Below, in pieces: positions 1 to 12,700 of a stretch of DNA of 64,000 nt. Source of the DNA: Saxidomus purpurata (lineage: Eukaryota > Mollusca > Bivalvia > Venerida > Veneridae); the NCBI GenBank assembly GCA_022818135.1, contig JAFMSR010000015.1, forward strand, positions 28,861,644-28,925,643. The letters run 5' to 3'. Below the pieces are notes generated by a model. It made no database searches. It was not told the DNA's origin and was given only the letters and a program-made list of their open reading frames with translations. Position numbers and translations under genes: made by a program. Each line of letters opens with the position of its first letter. Position 1 is the first letter of the stretch.

Positions 1-439
1 TTATTAATTTTATGTATCATTTCTCCGTATACAGTGTAATGATGGATTGCCTGTTTATATCCGCATCATATTAAGATTTTATTTGTCGCTTTAGTTTGTA
101 TCCTTTTTTGTTATTGCTTTTGTTTACAAAATAACGCGATTAAGAGACTCAAATCACAAAAAAATGTATTTTTTAACATTCTAAAAGTATTTAGCATTTC
201 TATACAAAAAAACAGTATTCTAATCTCAGACTTATTTATTTGATAAAAATCGATTTACAAATCAATCGAATCTTTCAAATCCGAAATAGACGTAAAACAA
301 ATCCAAAACACTATAGAACTCTGGTCTGGTCTTGTCGTGATTTAAAAATATCTTGCGCATTGCGTTTGTGTTCTGCTGACATGGCATTTTCTGTAATGAG
401 TGATAACAGATAAATGATGGCAAGCCAATTTGCTGTTTC

Positions 440-692
440 ATGAAAAATAGATATCTGTCTACTTTCATAGAGATATCTCCTAAAATAGTGGCGATATCTT
501 TTAAATTCAGAGATAACTCTGTAAATCAGGAGATATCTTTCTCTGAATAGATATGTTCTCTCTGATACAGAGATATCTCTCATAAACTAAAAGATATCTC
601 CTACAATGAAATATAAAGCAGATACCTATCTCTTAGGTTTAAAGAGATATCTCTCAAATATATGGAGATATCTTGAGAGATATATCTGTTTC
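440..692. repeat. Cluster of palindromic AGAGATATCTCT motifs
   Basis: About ten copies of a GATATC core, most embedded in AGAGATATCTCT-like palindromes, are spaced 20-35 bases apart. The intervening bases are poorly conserved, so this is a loose array and not a clean tandem repeat. It is followed by a poly-A run at 713-731. ORFs crossing it on the minus strand have no recognisable domain. I see no gene within 2 kb. Function unknown. Confidence 0.6.
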
Positions 693-731
693 TATGGAAG
701 AGCTTTAAACGAAAAAAAAAAAAAAAAAAAA

Positions 732-1888
732 CATTTTTGAATGTGACATATCTCATTTTGGAATAAAAAATAAAATGGCTTTACCCCTGTGGTTGAGGGT
801 CAGTGCGTAGGCTCAAGAATTGCAACCACCGTTGGTGAAATGGACTTGGTGAGTTGAGGTCTCTGCAGATATGGTAATTTAAAGCCGCGTGCAAGTGGTG
901 ACTCAAACCACCAAGGAGGTGGCCGTTAACATAGTTTCAACACTTAACGACGTTCATGCATTATATTTCATTTTTGATGCAAAGATTTTAATGCGCGTTA
1001 TTGCGACTTTATAAGTACAAGTACAAGTTTGGTTGTATGAGAGATGGCTGACAGAAATGAGTCCTGGTCACAGTTAGTAACTTGAGACGTCAGTCTTAAG
1101 TTACTATTGGTTCAAGTGTCACTAATTGGGTATGTTGCCATTTTATAGATTTATCTGAGAGGTTTTAATCCGACACTATTCTAGTAAGACTGTCTTGTAT
1201 TGGAATATAGCCTGAATTCACTATAGTGTCACCAGATTTAGGTATGTCATGCACAAAACAGCATGGTTGTCAAATCTCTAAAAAATTAATAACAGTTGCA
1301 CCTACTCGTCTGGTACAGTGACGAGGTCAAGCCAATTTCATTTCCGGGTTTAAAGTACAGACATTGTTTGAAATTTAGCATAATACATATTAATTAGAAG
1401 TAAAATGTTCACTTCAGAGGGAGATAATAAAAGAAAATGGAATATTTGGTATGATTTTTCTCTCAAGTTAATTGGATTTCGTTTCGTCTTTGATCACCAG
1501 CAAAATTGTCAACCCGTCTACACAGAAATGATAAAATTACGTTAATATGCTTAATTGTAGGATTGGCTAAAAGGGGCCATTAGCTGTGCCAATATCACGA
1601 CAACAAATACGTTGTCTATAGAAATAGAACTTGACCTGGTGAAATTATTGAAAAGAAATATATGGGTTACAAATTAACGCGACTGTAAGTTACTAACTAA
1701 ACTTTTTTAGTACACATATGTCATGTAAGAAAAGTTGACGGACTATTTTTTGACTGGGAAGGATATCAATCTAGGGTCTACACTGTGCTTCGGAAATCTG
1801 TTGCCACTTTTGTCAAACATTTGTCTTACGGCAAATTAGGATTTTTGGGCAAATGTGGTACAAAGTTGGTACTGATTTTGACGCATGT
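732..1888. other. Intergenic stretch, nothing recognised
   Basis: AT-rich sequence without a long ORF, inverted repeat or recognisable repeat family. It lies just outside the left edge of the segmental duplication that carries ZP-A. Confidence 0.4.
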
Positions 1889-3189
1889 TGCGACATTGGC
1901 GAATAGATTGAAATCTAGATTACAAAACTGAAACGATACTGATCATGTGTCGAAAATTCGTAAAAAGGCTCCGTTGAGTGTTTTCGTTAGAATGCATGCT
2001 GGGCTCTCAAATTTTATTTGTGAACGAACAGCTTCTCAGCATTACTTTGTCGAGTTGCATTCAAATTGAATGCTTTTTTAAGAATTGAACAAATGCTTTA
2101 TGATTACGGAACGCTCTGATAAAAAATTAAATTAAATAGACTTTGTATTAAATTTGTCACGATATGACAGGCAAATCTGTATCTTACAATAAAAAGAGAC
2201 ATAAAGCTATTAAAATTTCGAATAGTTATATGGGGACTGCTTTTCTTAAGTGAAGATATTTATAAGTATTTTAATTTCAAGTCAATATTTTGGAGATATT
2301 GAGGCATTGGACTTTATGAAAAATTTGATCGTAAAGGGATATTGCCGACGAAGGGGTTACTGATTTATACTCCAAATTAATGAATATTTCCATAGTTAAA
2401 CAAAAGGTATCAATCTGTGTAACTCTTCCATTCCCGCTGAATATAGAGGAAATCTGTAAACAATCTCACAGTTTTGACAATTCTGTTGTTGGAATTGAAA
2501 GTCTGATGCATATATTTTTCTTTCTGTCAATATGAAAAATCACTCGATTCCGCTCATTTCTTTGATATTTTGAAAGCGTCTATAATGTTTAACTCACTTT
2601 GGGCTTTAAAAAGGGGCACACTTCTGTCAAATAGAAACCGAATATGTTGTGGATTGTCCAAACCGTGAGATTTCTTACAGATTTCCTCAATATTTGGGGG
2701 GAATGAAACTGTTACACAGATTAATATCTTTTGGGGATTATTTCCGAGGATGCAGGTCTGGATACTAAATAATTCACTGGCTGTCATTCTTCGAATAGTC
2801 GAGCTAAAATGGACAATAAGAGGAAAACGTTTGACGAAGGGGTTAGGCGACTATACACACTTCATTGTAAATTAATGGAACTAGCAAAACGAACATTTCA
2901 CGATTTTATTGCGAAAAACAGGAAATTTTTAGTATGTACACTTTCGAGTGAGTAATGAAATTCATGTAGAAATAGTTAAAAGGTTTATACAATGTTTATG
3001 AAAAACTAATTAATATGATAAAAATCTCCAATATAAAATGTTGATGTCCCTCAAAACACACTTTATTCAAAATCAATGGAATGATTTTTACAGTGTTCTT
3101 TAAGAATCCATTCAATCCACTGGCATATCCATAAAATGTAGTATGTCCGGATATTAGGTTCCACATACATGTATATTTACGATTCTATC

Positions 3190-3796
3190 CAAAATGTGTT
3201 CGAGTCCTTTATAAATCTTCAACTGTATCAGAAACTGAAATACATAAAAGAATTACTTGTATATCACATTGTCACATGATGTAAAGACACACAAAACACT
3301 ACAAACCAATTGTTCTGGGACAGGATTGAAACTCTTTTGAAAGACTTGCAAATTTTTAGCTCAGATATATTACAACATTTTTTTTTGTTACCTGTCACAT
3401 AGCTTTTATCGAAAACATATTTCATTCAAGTACGGCTTAGGCCGAAGTTTTCAATAGTTCGAGAACGGCCGTAAACTTTATTTGTATGCTATACGGAATG
3501 TCCGGAGTATGCGGATAAGTTATTCTTGTGACCAGTTGTTTTTATTCTACAGGTTTAGTTTCTGCTTTTAATTTTTCACTTACAACTGAGTAATGACATT
3601 AGTTTTAAGAACAAAATTTTAAAGAATTGGCAGTGTTAAAATTTCCAATTAAAGGAGACTTTGGTTGAAAGTCGTTTTAAAAAAAGGCAACTCACTTTTC
3701 ACGGCTCCATTCAGGGAGAGAGGTTCAATAAAATTTAATACAGTATACACTTCTTGACTGTAATAGTCATCAGCAGAGTCGGGACGTTTGGCCCCT
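3190..3796 (-). pseudogene. Dead 3' end of ZP-A (after the stop)
   Basis: After the premature TAG at 3797-3799 the rest of coding exon 7 (down to 3696) still resembles ZP-B and keeps its GTGAGT donor, but the exon is 122 nt against 133 in ZP-B, so the frame is lost as well. The exon 8 acceptor (TTTCAG, exon from 3234) is preserved, but about 49 bases that encode the hydrophobic tail in ZP-B (26,447-26,500) are missing. An AATAAA on the minus strand at 3062-3067 matches one at the same place behind ZP-B. Confidence 0.8.
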
Positions 3797-6700
3797 CTAC
3801 GTTCTAGAGCATGTCGTCTGTAAAAATAAAGGAAAATAGAAATTGAAATACCATAATGTTGTATTGATGTCTTTCGTTTCTAAACATTACAACTTTTGAT
3901 AATCCGTTTATTACTGTCAGTGTAACTTCCATGAATACATAAGTGTTAGCATGGTCTTATACGAATAAGTATTCCATATACAATGTAGTTTCTTTCACAG
4001 TAAATTTCTCATGTATGCACGGCTTTTGAAAACATAATTCGATGTAAAATATACATGTGTTAAAGCAGTAGTGATATGGATTTGATATTGGATAACTGGG
4101 CACTCTATGCATGTTCGAAATCACCCACAAGAGTGCCGAGAGTGCAGAACGCCTCAACTCAGACAGACGAACTTCTGAAATAATTCTGCAAATAATAAGC
4201 CCGGACAATGTAACAGACTTTTAGATGCTTACATCACATGACGTCGATGCATTAGGGCAAATCTTAAGGTTACACTGCAAGAAAATATTGTCTTCGTTGT
4301 GGAACTTCAAAGCTAGTATAGTTGCCGTGGCAGTTCCATCGAGATTGTCCGTGAAATTGGTGATGAGTTCATCCGTGACGTTACACCTGTGAAATACGGA
4401 AAGGTATAAGTTACGAACTTACGATACAATAATAGGTCACCTAAACCTACAATAGTTCAAAATAGATATTGATTGTGAAACAAACTGTAACAAGTTAGAT
4501 TAATCGCTACCGAGACCTACTCGGAATGAAATCAACCTCGTTAATCACTACCGATACCTACTCGGGATGAAATCAACCTCGTTAATCGCTACCGATACCT
4601 ACTCGGGATGAAATCAACCTCGTTAATCGCTACCGATACCTACTCGGGATGAAATCAACCTCGTTAATCGCTACCGAGACCTACTCGGGATGAAATCAAC
4701 CTCGTTAATCGCTACTGAGACTCATTCGAGATGGAATCAACATCATAGAGGAGGTAATGTGTAATCATTGCATCTTGCTTGTAAAGAATACCTATGGAAC
4801 GCCTCAGCTGCCTTATGACTATGATTTTTAATTTGTTCTGTGGAAACAACAGTTTGTTATGTCCAAACACTAGTTTGTTATGTTCAAAGTACAATTTGTT
4901 ATGTGGAAACAACAGTTTGTTATGTCCAAACACTAGTTTGTTATGTCCAAATAACAATTTGTTATGTGCATAAACAATTTGTTATGTGCATACAGCAGTT
5001 TGTTATGTGCAAACACTAGTTTGTTATGTGGAAATAACAATTTGTTATGTGGATACAACAGTTTGTTATGTCCAAACCCTAGTTTGTTATGTTCAAAGTG
5101 CAATTTGTTATGTGGAAACACTAGTTTGTTATGTCCAAATAACAATTTGTTATTTGGAAACAACAGTTTGTTATGTGGAAACACTAGTTTGTTATGTGCA
5201 TTTAACAATTTGTTATGTGGAAACAGCAGTTTGTTATGTGGAAACAACAGTTTGTTATGTGCAAAAGCATTTTGTTCTGCGGAAACAACAGTTTGTTATG
5301 TATAAACACTAGTTTGTTATGTCCAAATAACAATTTGTTATGTGCAGACACCAGTTTGTTCTGTGTACACACCAGTTTGTTATGTGCTAACGCTAGTTCG
5401 TTATGTGGTCCTTTTTACCGGGAAGATAGCAGTCATGTGACCAACCAACTACGTCACATTTGTAATGTATGATACGTCAGCACTGATGACGTAATATAGA
5501 CTGTTCTCGACTTTGTCATAAGTGCGCTCCGGTAGAAAATGGAGGCAATTTTAGACCAAGTTGGGTTAGGACACCTGAGAAAACGTTTTAGCGACAATAA
5601 GGTCACAATGGCCGAAGCCAAACAGCTAAATGACGAAGAACTCGCCAGCCTTGGGGTCACAGCCATTGGAGAAAGAATAAGATTTAGAGAGGCCAAAAAA
5701 ACTTTGTTATTAGTCAATGTTTAATTTCAGTAAGAGGTCAACAAAAAGAGGTCTCTGACCACACAAAACATTGAAATACCTGAATAAGTGAAATAGAATT
5801 CTTTAGTATTTTTCTCAGAGCCATAAAAACTTTTGGGTAGGGGGTACAAATGGAGGGTCGGTAGGGTGACCAGATTCAACCCTTATTTTTAGGCCTTGAG
5901 TTATGGCCCACTTTTTCTACATATATATGAGGGAGATTCTTCTTGGGGCTTGTTCTCTGCACCTACTGTTCATTTTTTCAACTGAATGAGACATTTTAGC
6001 AATTTAAGTTTTAGTCATGATGGTTTATGGTGAACCACTTCCACTTTCAATTTATATTACTAATATTAATGGTACCCGATCTGTAATAGCCATCAAGTCT
6101 TACCAAAACTTACATGCATACAACCTGACAATGTTAGCTTTAAAAATGTCAAACGATGGAATCCAAGGACCAAATTGATAAGTTCCACAGTGACAGAAGT
6201 TCTTAAGATTACCTCCCCCTAATTATTGTTTGCATGAGTTATCTCCCCTGAAAACTGAAAAAAAGGTATTTTGTTGTTATTTTCCGGTGGAGAAGTTTAG
6301 ATTTCTCTTTGAAATTTGAAATCTACCATTATTGTAAGAGTTTTTCTTGAAAATCACCCCCCCCCCCCCACATGAAATAAAACTTGAAAAAACTCTCAGT
6401 AAAACTTGTTTATGTTTGAATGTTTTGAAAGAGCCTATGTTTCATGACAATATAACCATCCAGTTGAAAACCTTAACTATGGAACGCCTCAGCTGTCTTA
6501 TGACTATGATTTTTAATTTGTTATGTGGAAACAACAGTTTGTTATGTCCAAACACTAGTTTGTTATGTCCAAATAACAATTTGTTATGTGCAAAAACAAT
6601 ATGTTATGTGCATACAGCAGTTTGTTATGTGCAAACACTAGTTTGTTATGTGGAAATAACAATTTGTTATGTGGATACAACAGTTTGTTATGTTCAAACA

Positions 6701-9700
6701 CTAGTTTGTTATGTGGAAATAACAATTTGTTAAGTGCAAAATCAATCTGTTATGTGGAAACAACAATTTGTTCTGTGGAAACACCAGTTTGTTCTGTGCA
6801 AACACTAGTTTGTTATGTGGAAATAACAATTTGTTATGTGGAAATAACAATTTGTTATGTGTAAAATTAATTTGTTATGTGGAAACAACAATTTGTTATG
6901 TGGAAACACCAGTTTGTTCTGTGCAAACACTAGTTTGTTATGTGGAAATAACAATTTGTTATGTGGAAACAACAATTTGTTATGTCCAAACAGCAGTTTG
7001 TTATGTGCATTTAACAATTTGTTATGTAGAAACAACAGTTTGTTATGTTCAAACACTAGTTTGTTATGTGCAAAATCAATTTGTTATGTGCAGACAGCAG
7101 TTTGTTCTGTGCAAACAGCAGTTCGGTTTGTGCAAACAACAGTTTGTTCTCTACAAACACTAGTTTGTTATGTGGTCCCTTTTACCGGGAAGATTTAATA
7201 CTGAGTACACGCGACTTTACATTATTTTTCACCTTGTTTATTTCGCTTTCTTAATAAGGGCTATTTTTTTATATACAAAATGAAAGATACTTCCGTCTAC
7301 TGTAATAAACTTATAAAAAATAATAGAATGTCGCTTCAAGTTGCCGCCGTTATGAGGTTGAACAAGTTTCAAGTTTGATTCAATTTCTTCCAGAAGGTCT
7401 TAAACCCATGTAGCAATACATGCATCTACATATCACATATATGACAGAATACGATATGACAAACATACAGTAACTGATGACTACAAACAATATACATTCG
7501 TAAAGCATTATTTTAAATGACCAAATGCGATAAATACATGAAAATCTTTATGTTTTAGTTGTTTAGACACGTTTTAATAAGGCAGCATACTTTTCTTACG
7601 TAACACTGCAAATTCAACGACTACTTAACATTTCTCAACCCATTATTTGGCCAGTCTTGTGCGAAACGAAAATAACAAGAAAGGCGTTCAGGGAGAATAA
7701 AAATATTGTAAAACGTACAAGTTTGCATATTACATTCTTATTTTCCTTATTGTATTATGACTTTTAAAGTATATCAATAGGTTTAATATTGTACGTAAAG
7801 TAATTAACGACATACATCGTTTTTAATGAAATTCAGTGTTGCTTTACCCTTGATTGAGTAGCAAATTTATTTAAAAGGAAAACAACAACAACAACAAAAA
7901 ACTGACACGAATATGTCGTGTCCTAAACACGAATTATACATTTTTACAAATTGAGATAATATTTTACCTATTGTAAAGCTAATTTGTTCTGAACTGAAAT
8001 GGTTCGTTAAACATTTGCTTATTATAGCATCTATGTTTCAGCCTAGTCTCAAAGTTAGCAAAATGTTGCATGTTTTCCGTTGCTGTATATAATTGGCGCA
8101 TGAGTTTAAAGAATTAATCATACAAGTCATTACTGGTCATGAGTATGAATTTTAAGTGCCTTTAGTACTAGTCAGCCTGTCAATATTTGATAACAGAACA
8201 AGATTAAACATGCAGCAAAGTTGATACGTTATGAAAAGTCAGACTTTAATCGAAAGTTTATTTGCCTCCATTTTCTACCGGCGCGCACTTATGACAAAGT
8301 CGAGAACAGTCTATATTACGTCATCAGTGCTGACGTATCATACATTACAAATGTGACGTAGTTGGTTGGTCACATGACTGCTATCTTCCCGGTAAAAAGG
8401 ACCACATAACGAACTAGCGTTAGCACATAACAAACTGGTGTGTACACAGAACAAACTGGTGTCTGCACATAACAAATTGTTATTTGGACATAACAAACTA
8501 GTGTTTATACATAACAAACTGTTGTTTCCGCATAACAAAATGCTTTTGCACATAACAAACTGTTGTTTCCACATAACAAACTGCTGTTTCCACATAACAA
8601 ATTGTTAAATGCACATAACAAACTAGTGTTTCCACATAACAAACTGTTGTTTCCACATAACAAATTGTTATTTGGACATAACAAACTAGTGTTCCACATA
8701 ACAAATTGTTAAATGCACATAACAAACTAGTGTTTCCACATAACAAACTGTTGTTTCCACATAACAAATTGTTATTTGGACATAACAAACTAGTGTTTCC
8801 ACATAACAAATTGCACTTTGAACATAACAAACTAGGGTTTGAACATAACAAACTGTTGTATCCACATAACAAATTGTTATTTCCACATAACAAACTAGTG
8901 TTTGCACATAACAAACTGCTGTATGCACATAACAAATTGTTTATGCACATAACAAATTGTTATTTTGACATAACAAACTAGTGTTTGGACATAACAAACT
9001 GTTGTTTCCACATAACAAATTGTACTTTGAACATAACAAACTAGTGTTTGGACATAACAAACTGTTGTTTCCACAGAACAAATTAAAAATCATAGTCATA
9101 AGGCAGCTGAGGCGTTCCATACTTAACCAATAAATTCATAGTAAAGTCTTATGCCACTAACTGTTGTTTGCACAAACCGAACTGCTGTTTGCACAGAACA
9201 AACTGCTGTCTGCACATAACAAATTGATTTTGCACATAACAAACTAGTGTTTGAACATAACAGACTGTTGTTTCTACATAACTAATTGTTAAATGCACAT
9301 AACAAACTGCTGTTTGGACATAACAAATTGTTGTTTCCACATAACAAATTGTTATTTCCACATAACAAACTAGTGTTTGCACAGAACAAACTGGTGTTTC
9401 CACATAACAAATTGTTGTTTCCACATAACAAATTAATTTTACACATAACAAATTGTTATTTCCACATAACAAATTGTTATTTCCACATAACAAACTAGTG
9501 TTTGCACAGAACAAACTGGTGTTTCCACAGAACAAATTGTTGTTTCCACATAACAAACTGATTTTGCACTTAACAAATTGTTATTTCCACATAACAAACT
9601 AGTGTTTGAACATAACAAACTGTTGTATCCACATAACAAATTGTTATTTCCACATAACAAACTAGTGCTTGCACATAACAAACTGCTGTATGCACATAAC

Positions 9701-12700
9701 ATATTGTTTTTGCACATAACAAATTGTTATTTGGACATAACAAACTAGTGTTTGGACATAACAAACTGTTGTTTCCACATAACAAATTAAAAATCATCGT
9801 CATAAGACAGCTGAGGCGTTCCATAAATACCTTAGCACCCTCCGATTCAAAAGTGCGCCGCCACTGGCTTCACTTTTTATCGTCATGGACACAATCCAGA
9901 AAGGGATGACCATGTAAGCATGTAATGAGGGATCCTAATAGGAGTCTGACTTTAAGAGAAAATATATGAATTTGCATGTTACAAGCGTTGTAGATTTTCT
10001 CGAGATGACATCAACGTCGTTAATCGCTGTTGAGATCATCCGAGATGGACTCGACATCAAAGAGAGGAAGGAGGTAATGTCTAATTGCATATTGCTTGAG
10101 AAGACTACTTTATCTCTCGTGGAGATCGAAACTGGAACCCTCCGATTGCAAGGTGCGCCGCAACTGGCTCGACTTTTTATCGCCATGAACAAAATCAAGA
10201 AAGGGTTAACCATGTAATGAGGGATCCTAACAGGAGCCTTACTTTAAGAGAAAATATCTGAATATGCATGTTATCAAGTTATTTGCTGCAAAGGAATTGA
10301 AAAGGAAGCAAAGTCACCCTCCAGATGAGATCAGACTGACTTGTTCGGATGAAGAGTCGTCAGTGCCTGCATAAGCGGTGCAGTCCGTGATTTCTAGGAT
10401 GTACTCCACTGTAAGAAAAGAAATCCACAAGAAATTAGGAAAACACTGTTGTGACATATACATAGTTCCCACATCCACAATATTTACCTCCCTTGTTCTG
10501 AATTGGCAGCCATTTTGAATGGCAAAACTGATAAAGCATTAAGAGGAATTTTTCTCAATTATGTGATAATTAAGAAAATACCAAGATAATTTATGTGTGA
10601 CAACCACATTTTCTTGAACCTGCTGAGTCATCTACCCATATCAGCATCATATATTAATTATGTTTATAAATTTGAGTAGTTTGTAATTGTTAAGTATATT
10701 GTTCCCTATTAACTTAAGGGAAGGTGCCATACAAAATGGCTGCCAATTCAGAACAAAGGAGGTAAATATTGTCGATGTGGGAACTATGTATTGAACAGCT
10801 TTTAATGGGGCTTTTCCTACAACGGTGTGCCAGATATAGCGACGTTTTAAATCAAGCGTTACCCACCCAAAAAATCTGAAATAAGTGTTCATTGATGTTT
10901 AACGGAATTACAACATGTGAGAGTATGCTAATTTTAACGAGGTTTGCTGGCTGAAACTTTCAGGTGCGGTAGCAAACGTTACAATTACTTGAATACAATT
11001 GGTTTGAGCTTATTTGAATTGATCCCACATTTATAGTAAGCCTTAAACCATCTTTCAGTCTGCAAGCTCGGAAATGACCTTATAATCGCACCGTTAAAAT
11101 CAATGTTAAGTTCTGCCACTACCAACAGACAATTTTGATTGGGTCAGTAAATCAGAAGTTTCTGTAATTGGCAAGATGACCGATTGGGCAATATTTGTTT
11201 GATTTTCCGTAAGAAGCATTCAGTAGTATCAAAGAATCGTTTCCATGAAACAAAACTTGGAGAATATCGTCAATGTATATATAAAGCTCTAATGGTAATT
11301 ATTTTCCGTTGGTTCACGATCGTATGTACGTTTACATTAGAAAATATGTAAATATTGTTCGACCATACCTGGGAAATAAATTGTCCACGTGACTTTAGAA
11401 CTAACAGTGGTGGAATATGTACTCAGAGAAGATGTTATCTCGTAGGTAGGATTCACGACAGTCAAGCTAGAAATAATTTTCAAACCTTTAGAGTCGTTAA
11501 GATTTTACAGTTCAATGAAACTCGAGTTGAACAAAAAACAAAATTTGTTCATTCGTGTATTGTTCTTGTATTGAATTGTTAAAAAGGTATAACATGTAAA
11601 GAAATAAGCGACAAGAAACTGTTGACGTTTTCCTTAATTTGACTTTGAACATTTACTTGGTGCGAAAAGGATCACACTGGATAAGCTATAGACTGACAAG
11701 TTTATTACAAACTTTAATTAAAGTATGCTTTGAAAAACATTACTTAGCTGTAAATGTGTTGTTTATACTCTGAACAGTTCCTGTAGATGGGATTTCACTA
11801 CACGTTATTTGCACGACGTTCACGATTTTCCCGCCATGCAGTCTGTTGGCAGCTATACTTTCGTTTGTTCTAATCGTGAGTAAGATGTCCAAATCCTGTA
11901 AAACGAAGGTACAAACAATTTGGAATAAAACTGTAATGAAATGGTGGTCTTACTATAGTTAACGGTGATTGGTAACAGGCGGACAGACGGACGACGTTGT
12001 TGTAGAAGTTTAACGCCCGACTCAACCGTTCGATCATGATTCCGTCTTTTTTACAGGTGGGCAGTTTACCTAACCAACATTACTGAGAAGAACCTGTTCT
12101 AGATCTCTAGCCCCGTAAGGAACTGCCAACTTTCCCACATAAAGATACATTGTATATAGCAGGGCTTGAATACGACCCTCAATCTATGAGAGATTAGAGT
12201 GATTTCAATCACTAGACCACGGAGGCGGACATACACAGACGACTGAACAGTTACATGCTATATTTCACAGGCAGAAGACATAAAATGGACTGATGCAGTG
12301 ATATTCAGACAATTACATGTTGTCTTTGCAAAGTCAATAGTGATCAGGAATTCTGCATAAACAATTGCATAAGTAAGAGTAACAAACTACATGGCTAAAA
12401 TGTGTAAATTTTGGAATCTACGGGCTATGGAATCTATGTATTTTTGTACTTGGAAAAAACTGCCTTAGAAAAACTCACTTTTGTACAATCTGTTATCTGA
12501 ATAGAAGTGTCATTGTTTCTGGTAACAACGCATTCTACATCGGCACCCGGATCCGCAACGTCCTGCATTGCATAATAGGAATAGTTCGCCGGTAGGCCCG
12601 AGACGTCGATACTGTCGTCGGGATTACAAACATATTCTGAAATAAAAAAAATATTCAGAGAAGTCTGGTGTCAAATTAAATGAATTCAAAAGCCTCAATA

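Larger units (their letters stand above)
6478..9121 (-). mobile_element. Nested copy of the same transposon, opposite orientation
   Basis: It has the same TATGGAACGCC ends as the outer element and a perfect 6-base duplication CTTAAC (6472-6477 and 9122-9127), so it is a separate insertion and not part of a folded structure. Read on the minus strand: end, ~21-base repeats (9085-8400), CRE promoter, then the first few codons of the SAM ORF (ATG at 8271-8269), where a deletion joins unrelated sequence. About 1.07 kb follows without an ORF above 60 codons (8262-7195), then the second array (7183-6518). Length 2,644 bases. It is a deletion derivative. Confidence 0.85.
4793..9825 (+). mobile_element. 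Outer SAM-ORF DNA transposon (IS3EU-like?), interrupted by a nested copy
   Basis: The ends are perfect inverted repeats starting TATGGAACGCCTCAGCTG, flanked by the 6-base duplication AATACC (4787-4792 and 9826-9831). Each end is followed inward by an array of units of about 21 bases (4837-5412 left, 9160-9789 right). The left arm continues into a promoter and a SAM-domain ORF. Without the nested copy and its target duplication the element is about 2.4 kb. No DDE transposase ORF is present, so it is a non-autonomous or decayed copy. From memory, 6-base duplications with TAYGG-type termini are reported for the eukaryotic IS3EU superfamily; that assignment needs a database check. Confidence 0.85.

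Noticed and set aside
4837..9789. Many overlapping ORFs of 60-150 codons with repeats such as LLCGNNSLLC or HNKLLFPHNK
   Set aside because: They are translations of a 21-base tandem repeat, open in several frames on both strands at once; nothing favours one frame.
4837..9789. CRISPR-like regular repeats
   Set aside because: Units are contiguous without unique spacers, they lie inside transposon ends, and the window is from an animal.
4793..9825. A single giant foldback transposon
   Set aside because: Arm order is A-B then A'-B', not A-B then B'-A', and two separate pairs of target duplications are present.
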